DNA of 64,000 nucleotides from Ryuthela nishihirai (lineage: Eukaryota; Arthropoda; Arachnida; Araneae; Heptathelidae): positions 63,145,901 through 63,209,900 of the forward strand of contig JAWZYU010000009.1 in the NCBI GenBank assembly GCA_038380435.1, given 5' to 3'. Below, piece by piece: positions 1-11,739 of this stretch. The first letter of the stretch is position 1; each line of letters starts with the position of its first letter. The notes under the pieces were generated by a model. It searched no databases. It worked only from the letters and a program-made list of their open reading frames with translations, and was not told where the DNA came from. Made by a program: the position numbers and the translations under genes.

Positions 1-740
1 CTACTGGAATTGTAGGCCAACAACATCCCGAAAAAGCCTCAGGCAGGGTCGAGGATTTCATCTCTATAACTGACAAAGATCCTCCAGAGAATACAGGGAG
101 CTGCTTGCGGCCATGTGACATAATGCTACTCCAGACCAGTATACCACCATCTCTGTAATGATGCATTTCTCTGATGTTTGAGGGTTGATAATCCGTTCCA
201 GGTTCTTTCCAGATGACAACACGGTGACTATCATTCTGCAAACTGAATCTGGATTCGTCACAGAATAGAACATTAGTCCATTGGTTTTTGGTCCAGTCCC
301 GTTGTTGCCCACACCAGGACAATCTGGCTCTTCTCCCTGACGTATTGAGTGGAATGAAAACTGTAGGTCTTCCCGCATAAAGTCCTTGTTCATGAAGCCT
401 TCTGTATATCGTTTGCATCGAAACTGTTCGTCCAGGAGTCATATACAACTCTACAGCGAGCTCTCTCGGTGATATGTGTCTTTTTTGTTTTGCTGTTATT
501 GCCACATAGGCGCCATCCTGAGACATTGTAATGTCGTGGTCAACCCTCCACACGTGGGCGATTAATGTTTGTTGTCTGTTGTACCTTCTCCACAGCCTTG
601 AACACCACGGATTGGTGCACATCTAATGCCATGTCAACATCACTCTGTGTTTTGCCTGATTCAGATATCCCAATAGGCAGATCATGTTTAAGGACATCCA
701 TATATTATCTGTGTGACATATTATTACAGCAACAAATCAG
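1..740 (-). pseudogene. Tc1-like transposase, 3' part cut off by the window edge
   Basis: Read on the minus strand, this encodes a Tc1-family DNA transposase, the enzyme that cuts and pastes its own element at TA sites. From about 660 down to 580 there is a helix-turn-helix-like stretch (MALDVHQSVVFKAVEKVQQT). After a one-base frame change near 550, a frame without stops runs to base 1. It contains MQTIYRRLHEQGLYAGRP near 420-370, WTKNQWTNVLFCDESRF near 300-250 with the first acidic catalytic residue in DESRF, and DGGILVW near 150. The C-terminal part with the last catalytic residues lies outside the window. The frameshift between the DNA-binding and catalytic parts suggests a dead copy. The family call is strong; the exact 5' boundary is not visible. 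Confidence 0.88.
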
Positions 741-993
741 TTCAAGCACAAACAGAATGCGTTGGAAACAAGAAATGAGGTTTTCCACATCTATCCCGTT
801 ATTTATACTATTATATATTTACAATTCTTATATTTTACACAATTTAGTGTGTCCATATGCTATTGCATCATTACTTCCAAATCTAAATGTGCCCGCCGTT
901 ATCTGCATATACCCTTTGTTGCTGTTATTGCCGATTATTTGTTTAATATATCCCATTTTTGTTAACTACGATTAACCTTTGAACACTAGTGAA
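741..993. other. AT-rich stretch, nothing recognised
   Basis: No repeat, coding or RNA signal could be assigned. Open frames on the plus strand here are composed of AT-biased hydrophobic codons and have no recognisable domain. Confidence 0.5.
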
Positions 994-1136
994 TCATAGA
1001 GAATATCTGTGAGAAATGCGAAACCTCAACAGAAGCCCAACACAAGAAAGAACATATTCATGCCCTATCCGGCGTGCAAACCCAGGTCCCTTGGATCAGT
1101 AGCTAAAAACAGGCTAACCACTCAGCCACCTAGACA
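994..1136 (-). repeat. SINE-A copy, 5' two thirds (old)
   Basis: A minus-strand copy of SINE-A. It shows the tail motif ATAGAGAATATCTGTGAG, the CCTCAACAGAA block, then a tRNA-like head that in reverse complement reads GGTGGCTGAGTGGTTAGC, with a spacer and a B-box-like region near 1065-1095. Divergence from better copies at 20,757 and 10,987 indicates an old insertion. The A/T-rich 3' end is missing. Confidence 0.75.
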
Positions 1137-4000
1137 GAAAATAGTAAGCTAATTACAATGAATGGGTCTGATATAAATATGTAAAAGTCATTATGTTTCG
1201 TGGAATTTTAACGATTAAAATCTAAAAGCTAAAAGTTGTGTTAAAGCAGATTGTTTTAGAATTATTAACCTTTAACATGATACAAAAATAATTATATGTA
1301 TTTGTCAATCAAGTTTATATTTCGCGTGATTACATGGGTAAAAATCTAGATGGGGAAATAATGTCCCCCTGAGCATTTTTACTAATCTGTGAGTTTTCAA
1401 GTGGAACTTAAACATTTCAGTAATTGGCCACGCGTTTATTATCTGATGTCATTGTTAATTCACCTGCCATTAATAAAATTCCAATACTTGTATTTATTGG
1501 ATGAAAAGTCTAGTAGAGCACGTATACATTGTGATCAATATGTCGATAAGAATATTTTTTGTGTTACCCATTTCAGTAAGGTCAAATCACTTTTTAATTT
1601 TTTTTTACAGAAACGAAAAAGTTAGTAAATCTTTATGAATTCTCACAAGCAATGAGAATTTCTCTTAATACTGTAATATACCGAGCGTTGTATCCATGGC
1701 ATCCCAGTGGAGAAGACGATCCATCACCCTGGAAATAATATTCAAATACCTTAACACATTGCCTCCTCCTTGAAATACTCACTTCTCTCTCCACGTCTTC
1801 AAAATCAGATTTTAAAAAGGAAATTTAGCTTATCTCTCTAATATTTTTTCATTCTGTTCTTCAAGTTCTCAAGTGAACTATCATTTTATGCATTTCTATT
1901 TTCATGACTTATTAAGTTTGCTTAGTAAATTTCTGGATGATGATTGAATTGAAAGGCCATGCTTTTACATCAATATATAATCTGGGATGTTATCAGGAAG
2001 TCGTGGGTTCATGCCACCCAACAAAATTTTTTTTCTCTAAATCAATTTATATTTCAGAGTCACTTCGTGACTTTTCATAACCAATCATTGTATCCACTTC
2101 TCTGGATTTTATCCATTCCTTTTTAACTGTAAATTTTTTGTATTTGTTTTCTTGCTCACGAATTAATCAAAGATTACAATTCTGAAATCAAAAGTATAAC
2201 TATTTTAATAAAACACAGCAGTTTCAGGGAGAGCTAGAAATTTAGTCGCCAACAAACATCTGCAACGTTAAAAGTTGCAGCAAATTAGTGAAAACAGCAA
2301 ATAGCTTTTTGTTCAGTCGATGATATTCTATACATACACTCAATACAGGCGGTCTTATTGATGTGTCCTAATCATGCTAATATTTTCTATTATAAAAACA
2401 GTTATTCAAAATGTTATTTCATATTCATTTCAAATGTTATGGGGAGGATTCCGCAAACTAAATTTTCATTTCGAACGTAGGTTCAATGTATCTAGCTTTT
2501 TATATGCTACCTAAACTCGGAAATTTTCAAAACACATTTTCGCACCCACACATACTATGCCGAGGTTCAACATACACAAAAGCTACAATTTTGGGAGCCA
2601 AAAATTGAAATCAGTATCTCCAAATCAGAACTCTAAGGAGTTCGTTTCAAACACTTGTGAGTTTTGTTATCTCTCCTTAGTAGTCTTTGCTGTTGTAGCA
2701 CATATGTCGGTCGACACCTTCTCCTTTCTGTTCCCTCGAGCGAATCGAAAACATTTTTTTTTTCTGAAATAGCGTTACATTCGTTCTACAGATAACAAGA
2801 AAAAAATAGAACGAATGAGTGAAAGAGAAAGCGAGGTTAAAAAAAAAAGTCTGATTTATTTTTACTCCACTGTGACCCAAGACTCCACATCCTTTGCTGG
2901 CATGTTAGATTTGATCAACAGCTGCACGTCGAGTACTTCACTGCACTGCAGAGTTCTGGAAAGCTAATTCCGCTCTGCGCTGCAGGTCTTCGGCTAGTTT
3001 GTTTGATGCTGCTTCCAAACTATGCAACACAGATCCTGTTATCTCTATCTTTAATAATAATACAGAAGAAAAAAAAAGGTAAAAAACCCTTGTGTGTGTT
3101 TTCTCTCAAAACTCTTTTATTTTTTCTTCTCTTCCGAAAACTCGCTCTGCAGGTAGTCCTGTATAGTTGCGTGCAGCGTTTATTTCCATTCGTTATATAA
3201 AATACTGAACTTTGCAGGGACAGATCTAATCTAAGATTTAATCTGAAGGAAAATGTTGCTGGGGCTTTAACCCAAACTATATATGGTTTCTTTTGGTTTG
3301 CTTCTCGAAAGACGTTACTGTGTTGCTCGAAGTAAAGGGCGAACGGAAGTTATGTAATATGTGAGTAATGAAATTTCTTGTTTTTCATCCTTTCATATCA
3401 CTATAGCGCTTCTTTTCATGGCGAGGAATGAGATTAGTTCTCTTTAGCATTAACTAGTTTCGTCATGATACCCAGTAAATTATGAGAGAGTTGAAATTGT
3501 GTATCCATAATTTTTTTCCCGTTAATACTTTATTAGAGAAACTTTTGGATGTAAATAAACACGCAAGTCTGTTTCTGTGTTCGTGCCAAATATGCTTAAG
3601 GTAATAATATAAAATCATTAATTTTTGTTTAATGAAACTTTATGTGTAACTTCGCAGAAAACATATTATTTGCAAAGTTTGTATCCCGCATTTGGTTAGA
3701 ACATTATTATTTTGAGAAACAAAATTCTAATTAAAATTATGACAGAATGTAGTGTTTATTACTAAGTTGTTAGGTTACATAGATAGTCTTTTACGCGGTT
3801 ACGGAAACAACATATCCAAAACATGTCGACGTTTCACAATTTCTGTTCATGAATCTTATTTAAATCTCTTCCCTTAACTCTTGTTTCTAGGTTTCTTTAA
3901 ATTTTGTATATGTCATGTTATGTATTCTTAAAGCTTTTTTATCGTATATATTGATGGAATAACCTAACGAAACATTATCACTTCTTTTGTCTATTATTTT
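1137..4000. other. AT-rich unassigned DNA
   Basis: No feature was recognised in this stretch. Homopolymer runs near 2,755 and 2,840 and several short frames are present, but no splice-consistent coding or family motif. A weak tRNA B-box-like string near 2,005-2,020 is too short to call. Confidence 0.5.
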
Positions 4001-4024
4001 GTCTCACAGCATAATGGTGGACCT

Positions 4025-5565
4025 TAATGTATATTTATATCTTCTAAAGCTTAAATTTAGCTTTAATATTTTTTCAAGCAAATTGCAGAAAGGTTGAGAT
4101 TTGCATGAACAAGTCATAAGGAAAGTAATACATATCAGATGTCATAGGTTTAAAAACTTTTTCCATACATCTGGGAGCGTGATTCTTATTGCTGATGGTG
4201 AGAAATAATGAGAGTCCTCTTAAACTTGTTATCTGAAGCTGAAAATGAGCAATTTGAACTGAACACGGAGCAAAAATATCAAAGGAAAACGCAGAAATTA
4301 AAATGAAACGCTTTAGAGTAAGGGTTCTCAACGTGGGGTACACGTACCCCCCAAGGGGTACGTGGTAAAATTTTTTGGGGTATCCGTGAGAGCTCAAAAG
4401 TCGCTAGTATATGTTATATATATATATGTGTTTTATTTTATTTCCATTGTTATACTATAACTATACGTAGTTTTATCTATCGTATCTGTACAAGGGGTAC
4501 GCGAGTTACATACACATTTCCAGGGGGTACGTGAAGCATAAAAGGTTGAGAACCAATACTTTAGAGTGTTTAAGATTTTTAAAACTTTGTTTATTTGTTT
4601 ATTAAGCTCTAAACTTCTGCTACTCATTATCTATTTTTAAAGTGTTAAAAAATAATGAAGGATACTGTTTGGATATTATCCCTTTAATGCCTGACGTTCC
4701 CCAAGATACTGCCAAGAACAGATATATTTAAAGTCGGTAGTATTTTAAAAGAAACATTAAAGCAAGATTAGGAGTTTTAGTAAGGTTTTGTTTTATGCAA
4801 TACAGCTTAGATGGTTCAGCTTTTCCATGGATGGAGATTTAGTGAACCTCCATTAGCGCAGATAATGCTTTAGTGAACAGTGAACAACATAGCGTTGAGA
4901 ACCACTGGTTACACTAAAAGGTCTTTGGGAGAAAAGACAGTACTGCAGACATAAGTATAGCAATACCGTAAATGGAAAAAAAATCATAAGTTTAGTATTT
5001 CTCTCCATACCTTTGGGAGTGTGATTCTTGTAACTAAAGGTTAGAAATAAGATGTAGCTCCTGTGCCTCATGAGCAAATGTTCTTTATTAAGATGTCCTT
5101 TACTAAAGAAAGATTACCTGGAAACTTGCAAATATTAAATCTTCTCATTCATTTTTCAGTAGGAATTTAAGAATTAGTCTTTCAAAATTTTCAAAACAAG
5201 TTTTCATCTGATTATCATGGTTACATGGTACATATCTGTCTGATGCACTTTACTGATGATGTATTATCTTTGCTTCGAAAATCATTTTTTAACGACTAAT
5301 AATTTTTCAAAAATAAAATAATTTAATAGAATAAATTTTGTAAAAGAAAATTCTAAAAATAGTTTATTACTATAAGGCTACTTGTGTGATAACGTTTATC
5401 TACCATTACTGAACAAGAAGGCCCAGGTCTTTTTTATACCAATAAACATAACTATAAATCATACTCTTAAGTCATTAGTACAAGATTAATGATATAACTT
5501 AGTATTTAAAACAGTGCATATTTGTATCTTTTAAAGCTGAAATTTAACTTTTAAAACGTTGCTCT
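4025..5565. repeat. Diverged local duplication (about 4.03-4.24 kb versus 4.92-5.56 kb)
   Basis: The block around 4,155-4,220 (TCCATACATCTGGGAGCGTG then GATTCTTATTG) recurs at 5,008-5,065 as TCCATACCTTTGGGAGTGTG then GATTCTTGTAA, followed in both cases by a related GAGAAATAA or TAGAAATAA stretch. A second pair is ATATCTTCTAAAGCTTAAAT near 4,040 and GTATCTTTTAAAGCTGAAAT near 5,525. Both pairs are in direct orientation. The copies are well diverged. The nature of the unit is unknown, and no protein domain was recognised. Confidence 0.6.
4319..4558. mobile_element. hAT-type MITE with 8-bp target duplication
   Basis: A 240-bp non-autonomous DNA element. It starts TAAGGGTTCTCAAC and ends GTTGAGAACCAATA, giving terminal inverted repeats that match at 12 of 14 positions. 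It is flanked by the perfect 8-bp direct repeat CTTTAGAG at 4,311-4,318 and 4,559-4,566. Eight-bp duplications and GGTTCTCAA-type ends are typical of the hAT superfamily. The interior has paired GGGGTACG motifs near both ends and no coding capacity. Confidence 0.88.
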
Positions 5566-6093
5566 CAACATTTTTCAATCGTTTAGCGTTGTCTTTTCAC
5601 AAACTCTTCTAATGTCTCCATTTTCACATTGAGCGTTAAACATTCTAATCAGACTATATTTGACTGTCCACATGTCATTTTACCGTGTTTCCATGAAAAT
5701 AAAATGTATTTTCTAATTCTGAATTATTGAGAGGTGACGATGATTCCTTTTCACTTATCTTACTGAACTCTTCAATATTTTCTTCAATTAAAGTGTTGTC
5801 CCCCAAATGCTTTACTATGAGCCGTTTCTGTTAAAATGCAAAAATTCAAGTTGTAAAATTAAATTACAACGCAGAATTTTTTTATACCCGAAATATTTTA
5901 GGATTTGTCTTTCATTGTTTGCATTATTTAACTATAGAAATTTAACAGACTGTAAATTTCAGGAAATAAAATAAACCACGTTCCCAACCGTATTTTCGAT
6001 TGAATACCGAGACCTTTGGGCACACTTAAATGAGGTTTAGCCAATTGTCATTCATGACACAACAAAACATTTCAAGTCCCATTAGAAGGTGAA
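5566..6093. other. AT-rich unassigned DNA
   Basis: No feature was recognised. Confidence 0.5.
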
Positions 6094-6358
6094 GTTGGGT
6101 TGTTTTACCTCTGAGCGGCACTTTTTTGACACAATGGACTAGATGGCTAGGTCACAAGGACCCCGAAGGCTCAGGGAAGGTTGAAGGACGGAACCCACTG
6201 GAACAGCTGTTAAGAGACAGATGGTAGCCTCTCGTCGCCATCCAGCGTGTTCTTTAACGTGCACAGGGTATGGCTCTCCCGCACACGGGACCAAGGCTTA
6301 ACGTCCCATCCGACGGACGATGACCTTTCCAAGCCCATCGGTGTCCCCTAGGGCAGGT
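6094..6358 (-). repeat. SINE-B copy, head missing
   Basis: A minus-strand SINE-B. In plus orientation it begins with the SINE 3' end (GTTGGGTTGTTTTACCTCTG), passes the CCATCCAGCGTGTTCTTTAA and CTTAACGTCCCATCCGACGG blocks, and stops at the GCCCATCGGTGTCCCC block near 6,350. The tRNA-like head is absent, as expected from 5' truncation. Sequence identity to the good copy at 62,207 is high by eye. Confidence 0.9.
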
Positions 6359-8416
6359 ATTAGGTAAAGTAAGATATATGAGGTTAAGGGTTGGGTAAAC
6401 TGGTACTCAGTTTTATTAAATCGCGATATCCAATATCAGAATTGAGGTAACCCTGTCGTTAAATGTTTAATTTCACTATGAAGAAGTTATTATATTTTAT
6501 ATTATACTATTTTATTTGAAAAGCAAAAAAATTAAAAATTACAGTCATCTCTTGGTGAATACGGAATGCTCGCTTTCAAAGAGAGAAAGTTTTGTAAGTT
6601 TTAAAATTCTACACATTCTAACGATCGAAATTCAATTTAATGAGAGATTCAGAAAATGCGAATGGAAATATTTTATTAATACCTATCCAATCTAAAATTA
6701 AATTTTCACTTTACTCTAAAAACAAAACACCTGAATTTTCCTCTCCCACGAAGGTAAGAGCCAAATTGTCTACATAAACTTCTACAACGCACTTTATTCA
6801 GGAGAGTGTAATATGAAAGAAGATTCTTCCTTACACAAAGGATTGAAATAACCAACACTTACACAAGGAAATTAACCCTCGTTTTAGTAGTCAGGTAGGC
6901 TAACCACTAGACAAAGTAGGGATGAAGGGGGTTTTTGGTTGGAAGTATTATTTTATTAGTAGTTACCCAAACAAAAGAGATTCTCTAATTTATCTCTTTT
7001 AAACGAAAGCGATGGTCAAACGGACAGAGAAACTACAAATGGAAAATGAGCAGAACACTAATATTATTTATTAAAACAATGTAGTTTCTGTTCTGCATTC
7101 CTGTAACAATAGTTTTAAAACACTCGGAATAGATTGCTTTCAACATTAGTATCGCGACGTAGAATTCGTAACCGCTGGAATATAAGTTCAAGTTAATTGT
7201 CTAAAATCCTAATAAACAAAATATTATTAAAGAAGGAATCTTTATGGAATTCTTCTGTGGAATTAAATCTTCTGTGGAATTAAATCCCCATAGTAGAAAC
7301 TCTCTCATCCTAGATTTAATTATTTCTTCATTGTTTTCTTTACGCCGATATTACACTGAAACTGAATAATACACAAGATACATTACAGATTCCTTTCATC
7401 CGAAGACAACGGTTCCTTTTTTTAACGTTAGACTAGCTGAATCCTGAGCTGAATCTTTCTAGGAACTGCTTTCATGATGTCCTCGTGGCTTAAGGCTATT
7501 GAGAGGGAATTCAGTAACGTTAAGCATTTATCAGCAAAGGTCGAAAAGATCGCTATTCTCTAGAGAGAACTGCTGGAGACCAGAACGCGAAATTTTAGAG
7601 ATGACCGTTTCACTTAAGCGCATCGAATTTTCAAAACTTCTGAAACTTTTAGCTTCTTTTGGATAGTATGTGTTTCTGTCTCTTGGGTTAGGTGGGCAAC
7701 TGTATGTCACTTACAATTATATTGAGTGGAATTTTGTTTGGATTCTAAGTGACTTTTTTCAACTTGGAGTAATTTGGGTTATTTATCACTGGATGATATA
7801 AAAAATGAAATATGAAAAGTAAAAAACGTTTCCTTTTTTACATTTCATGCAAAAATAATAAAAGAATTATATTGCTAAGAGAAAGCATTCTAAATTCAAT
7901 TTCATGCTTCTGAAACTGTATTATTCATTTTTATTTTATTTGCAAAACATGACGTATTTTGCATGTTATGAAGTATATGGTTTTCGGTCAGGTTTTCTAA
8001 CCACTAGTTCACAAAATCTTGTAATTATATATTACGTTGATGTCTAATAAGAAATTATTTTTCATTCGTACTTTATTTTCGATATTTCGAGTGGCGGCTG
8101 GTACAGCATGCATTCGAAATATCATGCAGACATGAAAATGTGCAGCCTGGCACATTTGCATGACTGCACAGTGACGGGGACCAAATGCCCAGAGGCAACG
8201 AATGTAGGAACACTTAAGATGATTAACTAATGAATGGAGAGTGTCGTTGGAAACTGGGAGTGGTGGCTAGCCTCTTCTGCCCCTCTGCAAGAATTTGGCG
8301 GGAAATGCTCTGCTACAGCAGAGAAATCTTTGAGAAACCGAGCTGCCGTCAAAAGATTAATCAGCTCTTATTTGCAATTAAAAATAATTATCACAAATAT
8401 ATGAAACATTAGAATC
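6359..8416. other. AT-rich unassigned DNA with two small repeats
   Basis: Mostly unrecognised. Near 6,885-6,915 a short string (GTAGTCAGGTAGGCTAACCACTAG) looks like the reverse of a SINE-A head. A 17-bp unit TCTTCTGTGGAATTAAA occurs twice in tandem near 7,248-7,281. Confidence 0.5.
7288..7358. repeat. Short dispersed repeat shared with the mariner at 8.4 kb
   Basis: The segment from GTAGAAACTCTCTCATCC through TAGATTTAATTATTTCTTCA to GCCGATATTAC recurs in diverged form at about 8,895-8,955, inside the mariner element. Orientation is the same. Its parent element is not recognised. Confidence 0.7.
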
Positions 8417-8418
8417 TA

Positions 8419-9816
8419 CGAGGGTGATTCAAGGTTGACCTGGAATTTTTATTGTAACTCTCAATGTTCTGTACCAATTGCGACAAAATCCGTATGGTAA
8501 ATACATGTAAACCTTCCCTTCACGCCAGTAGTGGTTTCCCACACACGTCGTTTGCGAGGTGCATTGTGGGAAGCATGGAGTCTGTAGAGGTTCAGTGAGT
8601 GTGGAACAGTGCTGTATTATTACATTTCTTCTGAAGGAGAAGGTGAAACTTGCTGAAATTTTGTGAAGATTACAAGCACAATATGGAGATAAACGTTGTC
8701 AAAGGCAAGTGTCTACGATTGGTACAAAAAGTTTTGCGATGGCTGATAAGGAGTAGCAAATGAACTGCATGGACATGTGTCTGCTACTGATGTGACCGAA
8801 ATGAACATTGATTGTGTACAACATATTATTTTGGAAAACAGGCGCGTAATGGTAGAACTCTCTCATGTTATTTTGGGAAACAGGCGGGTAAGGGTAGAAA
8901 CTCTCCATACTAGATTTAATTATTTCCTCATTGTCTTTACACCGATATTACGTTACGCCTATTGACATAGTTGCAATAGTCAACATCAGTTTTGGTAGTG
9001 TGGAAAAAATTATATGATGGGCACCTGCTGTTCAGAAACATGTGTGCATGTTGGGTACCAAATATGTTGACATTTGATCAGAAGTGGTTTCGTGTCGCCA
9101 TTTTCACAGAGCTTTTGTATCGCTTTTAATCTGAGGTGAGATGCATTTTTGCAGCAGATCGTGACCCGTGATGAGACTTGAGTTCATTATTTTATTCCAC
9201 AAACCAAGCGAGCCAGCTGTGAATGGTGCCACAAGGGTTACCCATGGGCAAAGAAATTCAAAGCAGTGTCGTCTGCAGAAAAGCTAATGACTACTGCATT
9301 CTGGTATGAAGATGGGGAGCTCCTCATGAATTTTTCTTGCAAGAGGAGCAACAATGAATGCAGAGTATTACGCTACACTTGTGAAAGAGAAGCTTCGATC
9401 CGCCATCCCAAGAAGAAGCCAGGAAACGTTTCGAAACAGGTCATCCTGTTGGATGAAAATGCTACGACACCACTCGGCTCACGTGGCAACGACAACTGTG
9501 GCATCAATGGGCTGGGAAATACTCAGCATCAATACATTCCTTACAGTCCTGACTTGGCTCCAAGTGAGTTCCACCTGTTCGCCCCACTTAAAGAGCATTT
9601 AGTAGCGAAGAAATTCACTGTAGATGAACAACAGTAGTAGCTACGTCAGCAACCAAATCCTTGTACATGGCAGGAATATAGAATCTTTCATAGAGATAGC
9701 ACAAGTGTGTTAATGTTAAGGGAGAGTACCTAGAGAAGAACCCATAATTTGGTAAGTGTATTCCTATTCGTTTCTTTTGTACTAAAAAAGTCCGAGTCAA
9801 CCTTGATCCACCTACG
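8419..9816 (+). mobile_element. Mariner element, degenerate, with TIRs and TA duplications
   Basis: A 1,398-bp mariner. The left end CGAGGGTGATTCAAGGTTGA and the reverse complement of the right end (CGTAGGTGGATCAAGGTTGA) match at about 19 of 25 terminal bases, and TA flanks both sides (8,417-8,418 and 9,817-9,818). The transposase reads in pieces: an N-terminal part near 8,640-8,830, then VTRDET near 9,160 with a stop where the family has W, MTTAFW near 9,290, LLDENA near 9,450, and YSPDLAPSEFHLF near 9,540-9,580. In the second and third catalytic blocks the usual Asp appears as Glu. Frameshifts and stops show it is inactive. A foreign repeat interrupts it near 8,890-8,960. Confidence 0.93.
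8825..8960 (+). repeat. Internal duplication plus repeat insertion inside the mariner
   Basis: The stretch around TTATTTTGGAAAACAGGCGC near 8,826 is repeated as TTATTTTGGGAAACAGGCGG near 8,870. The second copy runs into the dispersed repeat also found at 7,288-7,358. Mariner homology resumes at about 8,960 (transposase-like ISFGSVEKII near 8,985-9,015). This is a nested event that split the DNA-binding region of the transposase. Confidence 0.65.
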
Positions 9817-9857
9817 TATATATATTATATGAGTAACATCTTTCGAATTTATGTGTA

Positions 9858-10470
9858 TAGTAGAAATCAAATGGCGCCTTCAGCATCTCTTGATTTCGAG
9901 ACCGTCACTCCGACCCCTATTTGACCTTGAATGCAACTGCTGGATCTGAAACTTCCTCTTATTTCTGAATTCCTCTGCTTATAGTATCACTATTACTAAT
10001 TTTTCGATCAGCAGCTAGCGGTAAATCGAAATTTTACTTTTGGCCTCAAAAGACCCTCGCATCCAAAATTTGACAAAATTCCTGAGATCGACGACTCAAA
10101 ACACCACCAAGCACCAAATTTTATCCGTTTAGCAACAGTAGATCTATATTAATCTTTGGCCTGGAAAGACCATCTGGAGCCTAAATTTCGTAACGTTTCC
10201 TAGATCTGCAAAACAACCCTCCCCCTCAGACACCAATTTCCATGTTTCTAGCCTTCGTAGATCTATATATGATCTCTACATGATCTTTATTTGGTCTTGA
10301 ATGACATATAGGAGGTCAAACTTCGTATTTTTCTGGAGATCTGTGACTTGGATTACCTCTAGTTGCAAATTATTAGAGCTCTATCATTTCTGCATCATAG
10401 TTTAAAATTTGTGTGATCCCCTGTCAGCCGTCAGTCAATCAGCCGTATGTCAATCATCTCACAAACGTCT
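9858..10470. repeat. Dispersed repeat DR1, copy 1 (about 120-bp internal period)
   Basis: This region aligns by eye along its length with 28,673-29,285. It opens with an imperfect hairpin (AGAAATCAAATGG paired with CTTGATTTC, 9,863-9,900). It then contains degenerate units spaced near 120 bp: a TTGACC or TTGGCC block near 9,920, 10,030, 10,150 and 10,270, each followed by CATCCAAAATTT-like and GAGATC blocks. It closes with a GTCAGTCAATCAGCC stretch and a TATATTTTAGATGT end. It has no coding capacity, and its class is unknown to me. Confidence 0.8.
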
Positions 10471-10692
10471 ATATTTTAGATGTACATGTCCGCCAATTCT
10501 TTATAGTGTAGATATCGGAAAATATTATGGTAGGATGATCAATCTTGGGGCCTACAGTTTCACAATTTATGTAGATTGGGCCAAATTTCCAAAACCACCA
10601 AATTTCAAGCGTATGTTTTTCCCTTATCACTTCACGTTGCTTTAAAAATTCAGATTCCTACCTATAGTAGAACCTGATTTAGAACGCCGAAC

Positions 10693-10944
10693 TAGGACTG
10701 GATCTGTAAAAAATAGTGGGGAGATCCAGTAGGAATGAACTGGAAAGACGTTCCGGTAACGTTTTTTACCCTCCATGTCAGTGATATTTAAGAAATTTGT
10801 CGAAAAAGGAAAACGAAAAAAAAAAGTAAGATATCTTCATAATAATATATTTTTCGCCTCCATTCTCGTTACTTGCATTCTCCAAGGAAAGGGGTGGAAA
10901 TTTCACCCCTCTTTGACCCACCCTGCTCCTTAGATCCAGCCCTG
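10693..10944. mobile_element. hAT-like MITE, family related to the one at 34,180
   Basis: The left end TAGGACTGGATCTG and the right end AGATCCAGCCCTG form short inverted repeats. The right third (TTACTTGCATTCTCCAAGGA, 10,870-10,890) matches TTACTTGCATTCTGAAAGAG in the element at 34,180-34,450. The candidate 8-bp flanks CGCCGAAC and TACTGAAC match at only 5 of 8 positions, so the boundaries are approximate. Confidence 0.65.
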
Positions 10945-10986
10945 TACTGAACCACTTTATTTTGTTGCTTCCATTTTTATAGAAGC

Positions 10987-11199
10987 CGTCCCGTGGCCGA
11001 GTGGTTAGCGCTCTTGGCTACTGATCTACGGGACCTGGGTTTGAGCCCCGGATAAGGCATGGATGTATATCGTTTTTCTGCTGAGGTCCTGCCATCCTGT
11101 CAGACCTTCTACTATGGCATATAAACTGACAGACTCCTGTCAGACCTCTGTGGCAAGCAGCTGCTTGAGGGGGTATTTATTTTTTATTATTTTTATAAT
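10987..11199 (+). repeat. SINE-A, full-length, tRNA-headed
   Basis: A Pol III type SINE. The head contains GTGGCCGAGTGGTTAGCG (A-box region) and GGGTTTGAGCCCCGG (B-box region), which look like a tRNA with a GGCTACTGATCTACGGGACC arm between them. The body follows with TCTGCTGAGGTCCTGCCATC, then GGCATATAAACTGACAGACT, CAAGCAGCTGCTTGAGGGGG and a T/A-rich end (TATTTATTTTTTATT). The tail contains an exact CAAGCAGCTGCTTG palindrome. This is a good reference copy for the family. Confidence 0.9.
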
Positions 11200-11640
11200 T
11201 CATTGTTTGGATATTTAACTTATCACTTTTCTGCTTCCCGTAACTACCTAAATGCTTGATCACAAATTTTTCACACGTGTTTTCAGATCACTAATTTCTA
11301 AAAAAATCGTTGCCAGATATTTTTTGGAATTCTGTGATCAACCATAGTGTTCGGATACTTTTTTGAGTGACTGTACGAGTTCTAGTGTAAAACCGCTTTT
11401 ATTTTTCACTTCATCAATGGAGAATGATTTCAAGTGACCCGTTGTAATTCAGTAGGAAATTTTCTGCTTTAGAATATCAGCACCTAAGCTTTAATTAGAG
11501 CCCGATTTCGAAACATCAAGTCACTTTTTTTCCCCATTCATTTTAATTTGCCATTTCGAATTTCCACGTTTTGCATACATTATTTTTTCGGGCTGTATAC
11601 CAACATTTCGTAAAAAGTTTCTAAAAGAATTTTAACTACA
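11200..11640. other. Unassigned AT-rich DNA
   Basis: No feature was recognised. Confidence 0.5.
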
Positions 11641-11739
11641 AGTTTGCAGTGGCCGCTTAAGCTGCCTTGGATAAATATTAATACCATCAGAATCAGCGAA
11701 AAAAGGCCACTGCGAACTTGCATCCTTAAAAATACTTCC

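Noticed and set aside
2677..2880. Small genes in the 2.5-3.2 kb frames
   Set aside because: The frames are driven by poly-A/T runs (Phe/Lys rich) and have no supporting context.
7288..8957. LTRs of a retrotransposon (pair at 7.29 and 8.89 kb)
   Set aside because: The shared segment is only about 65 bp, lacks TG...CA ends, and the second copy is inside a mariner.
10987..11060. A genuine tRNA gene at the SINE-A head
   Set aside because: The same head with the same downstream body recurs many times and has no proper acceptor stem pairing. It is the SINE promoter region.
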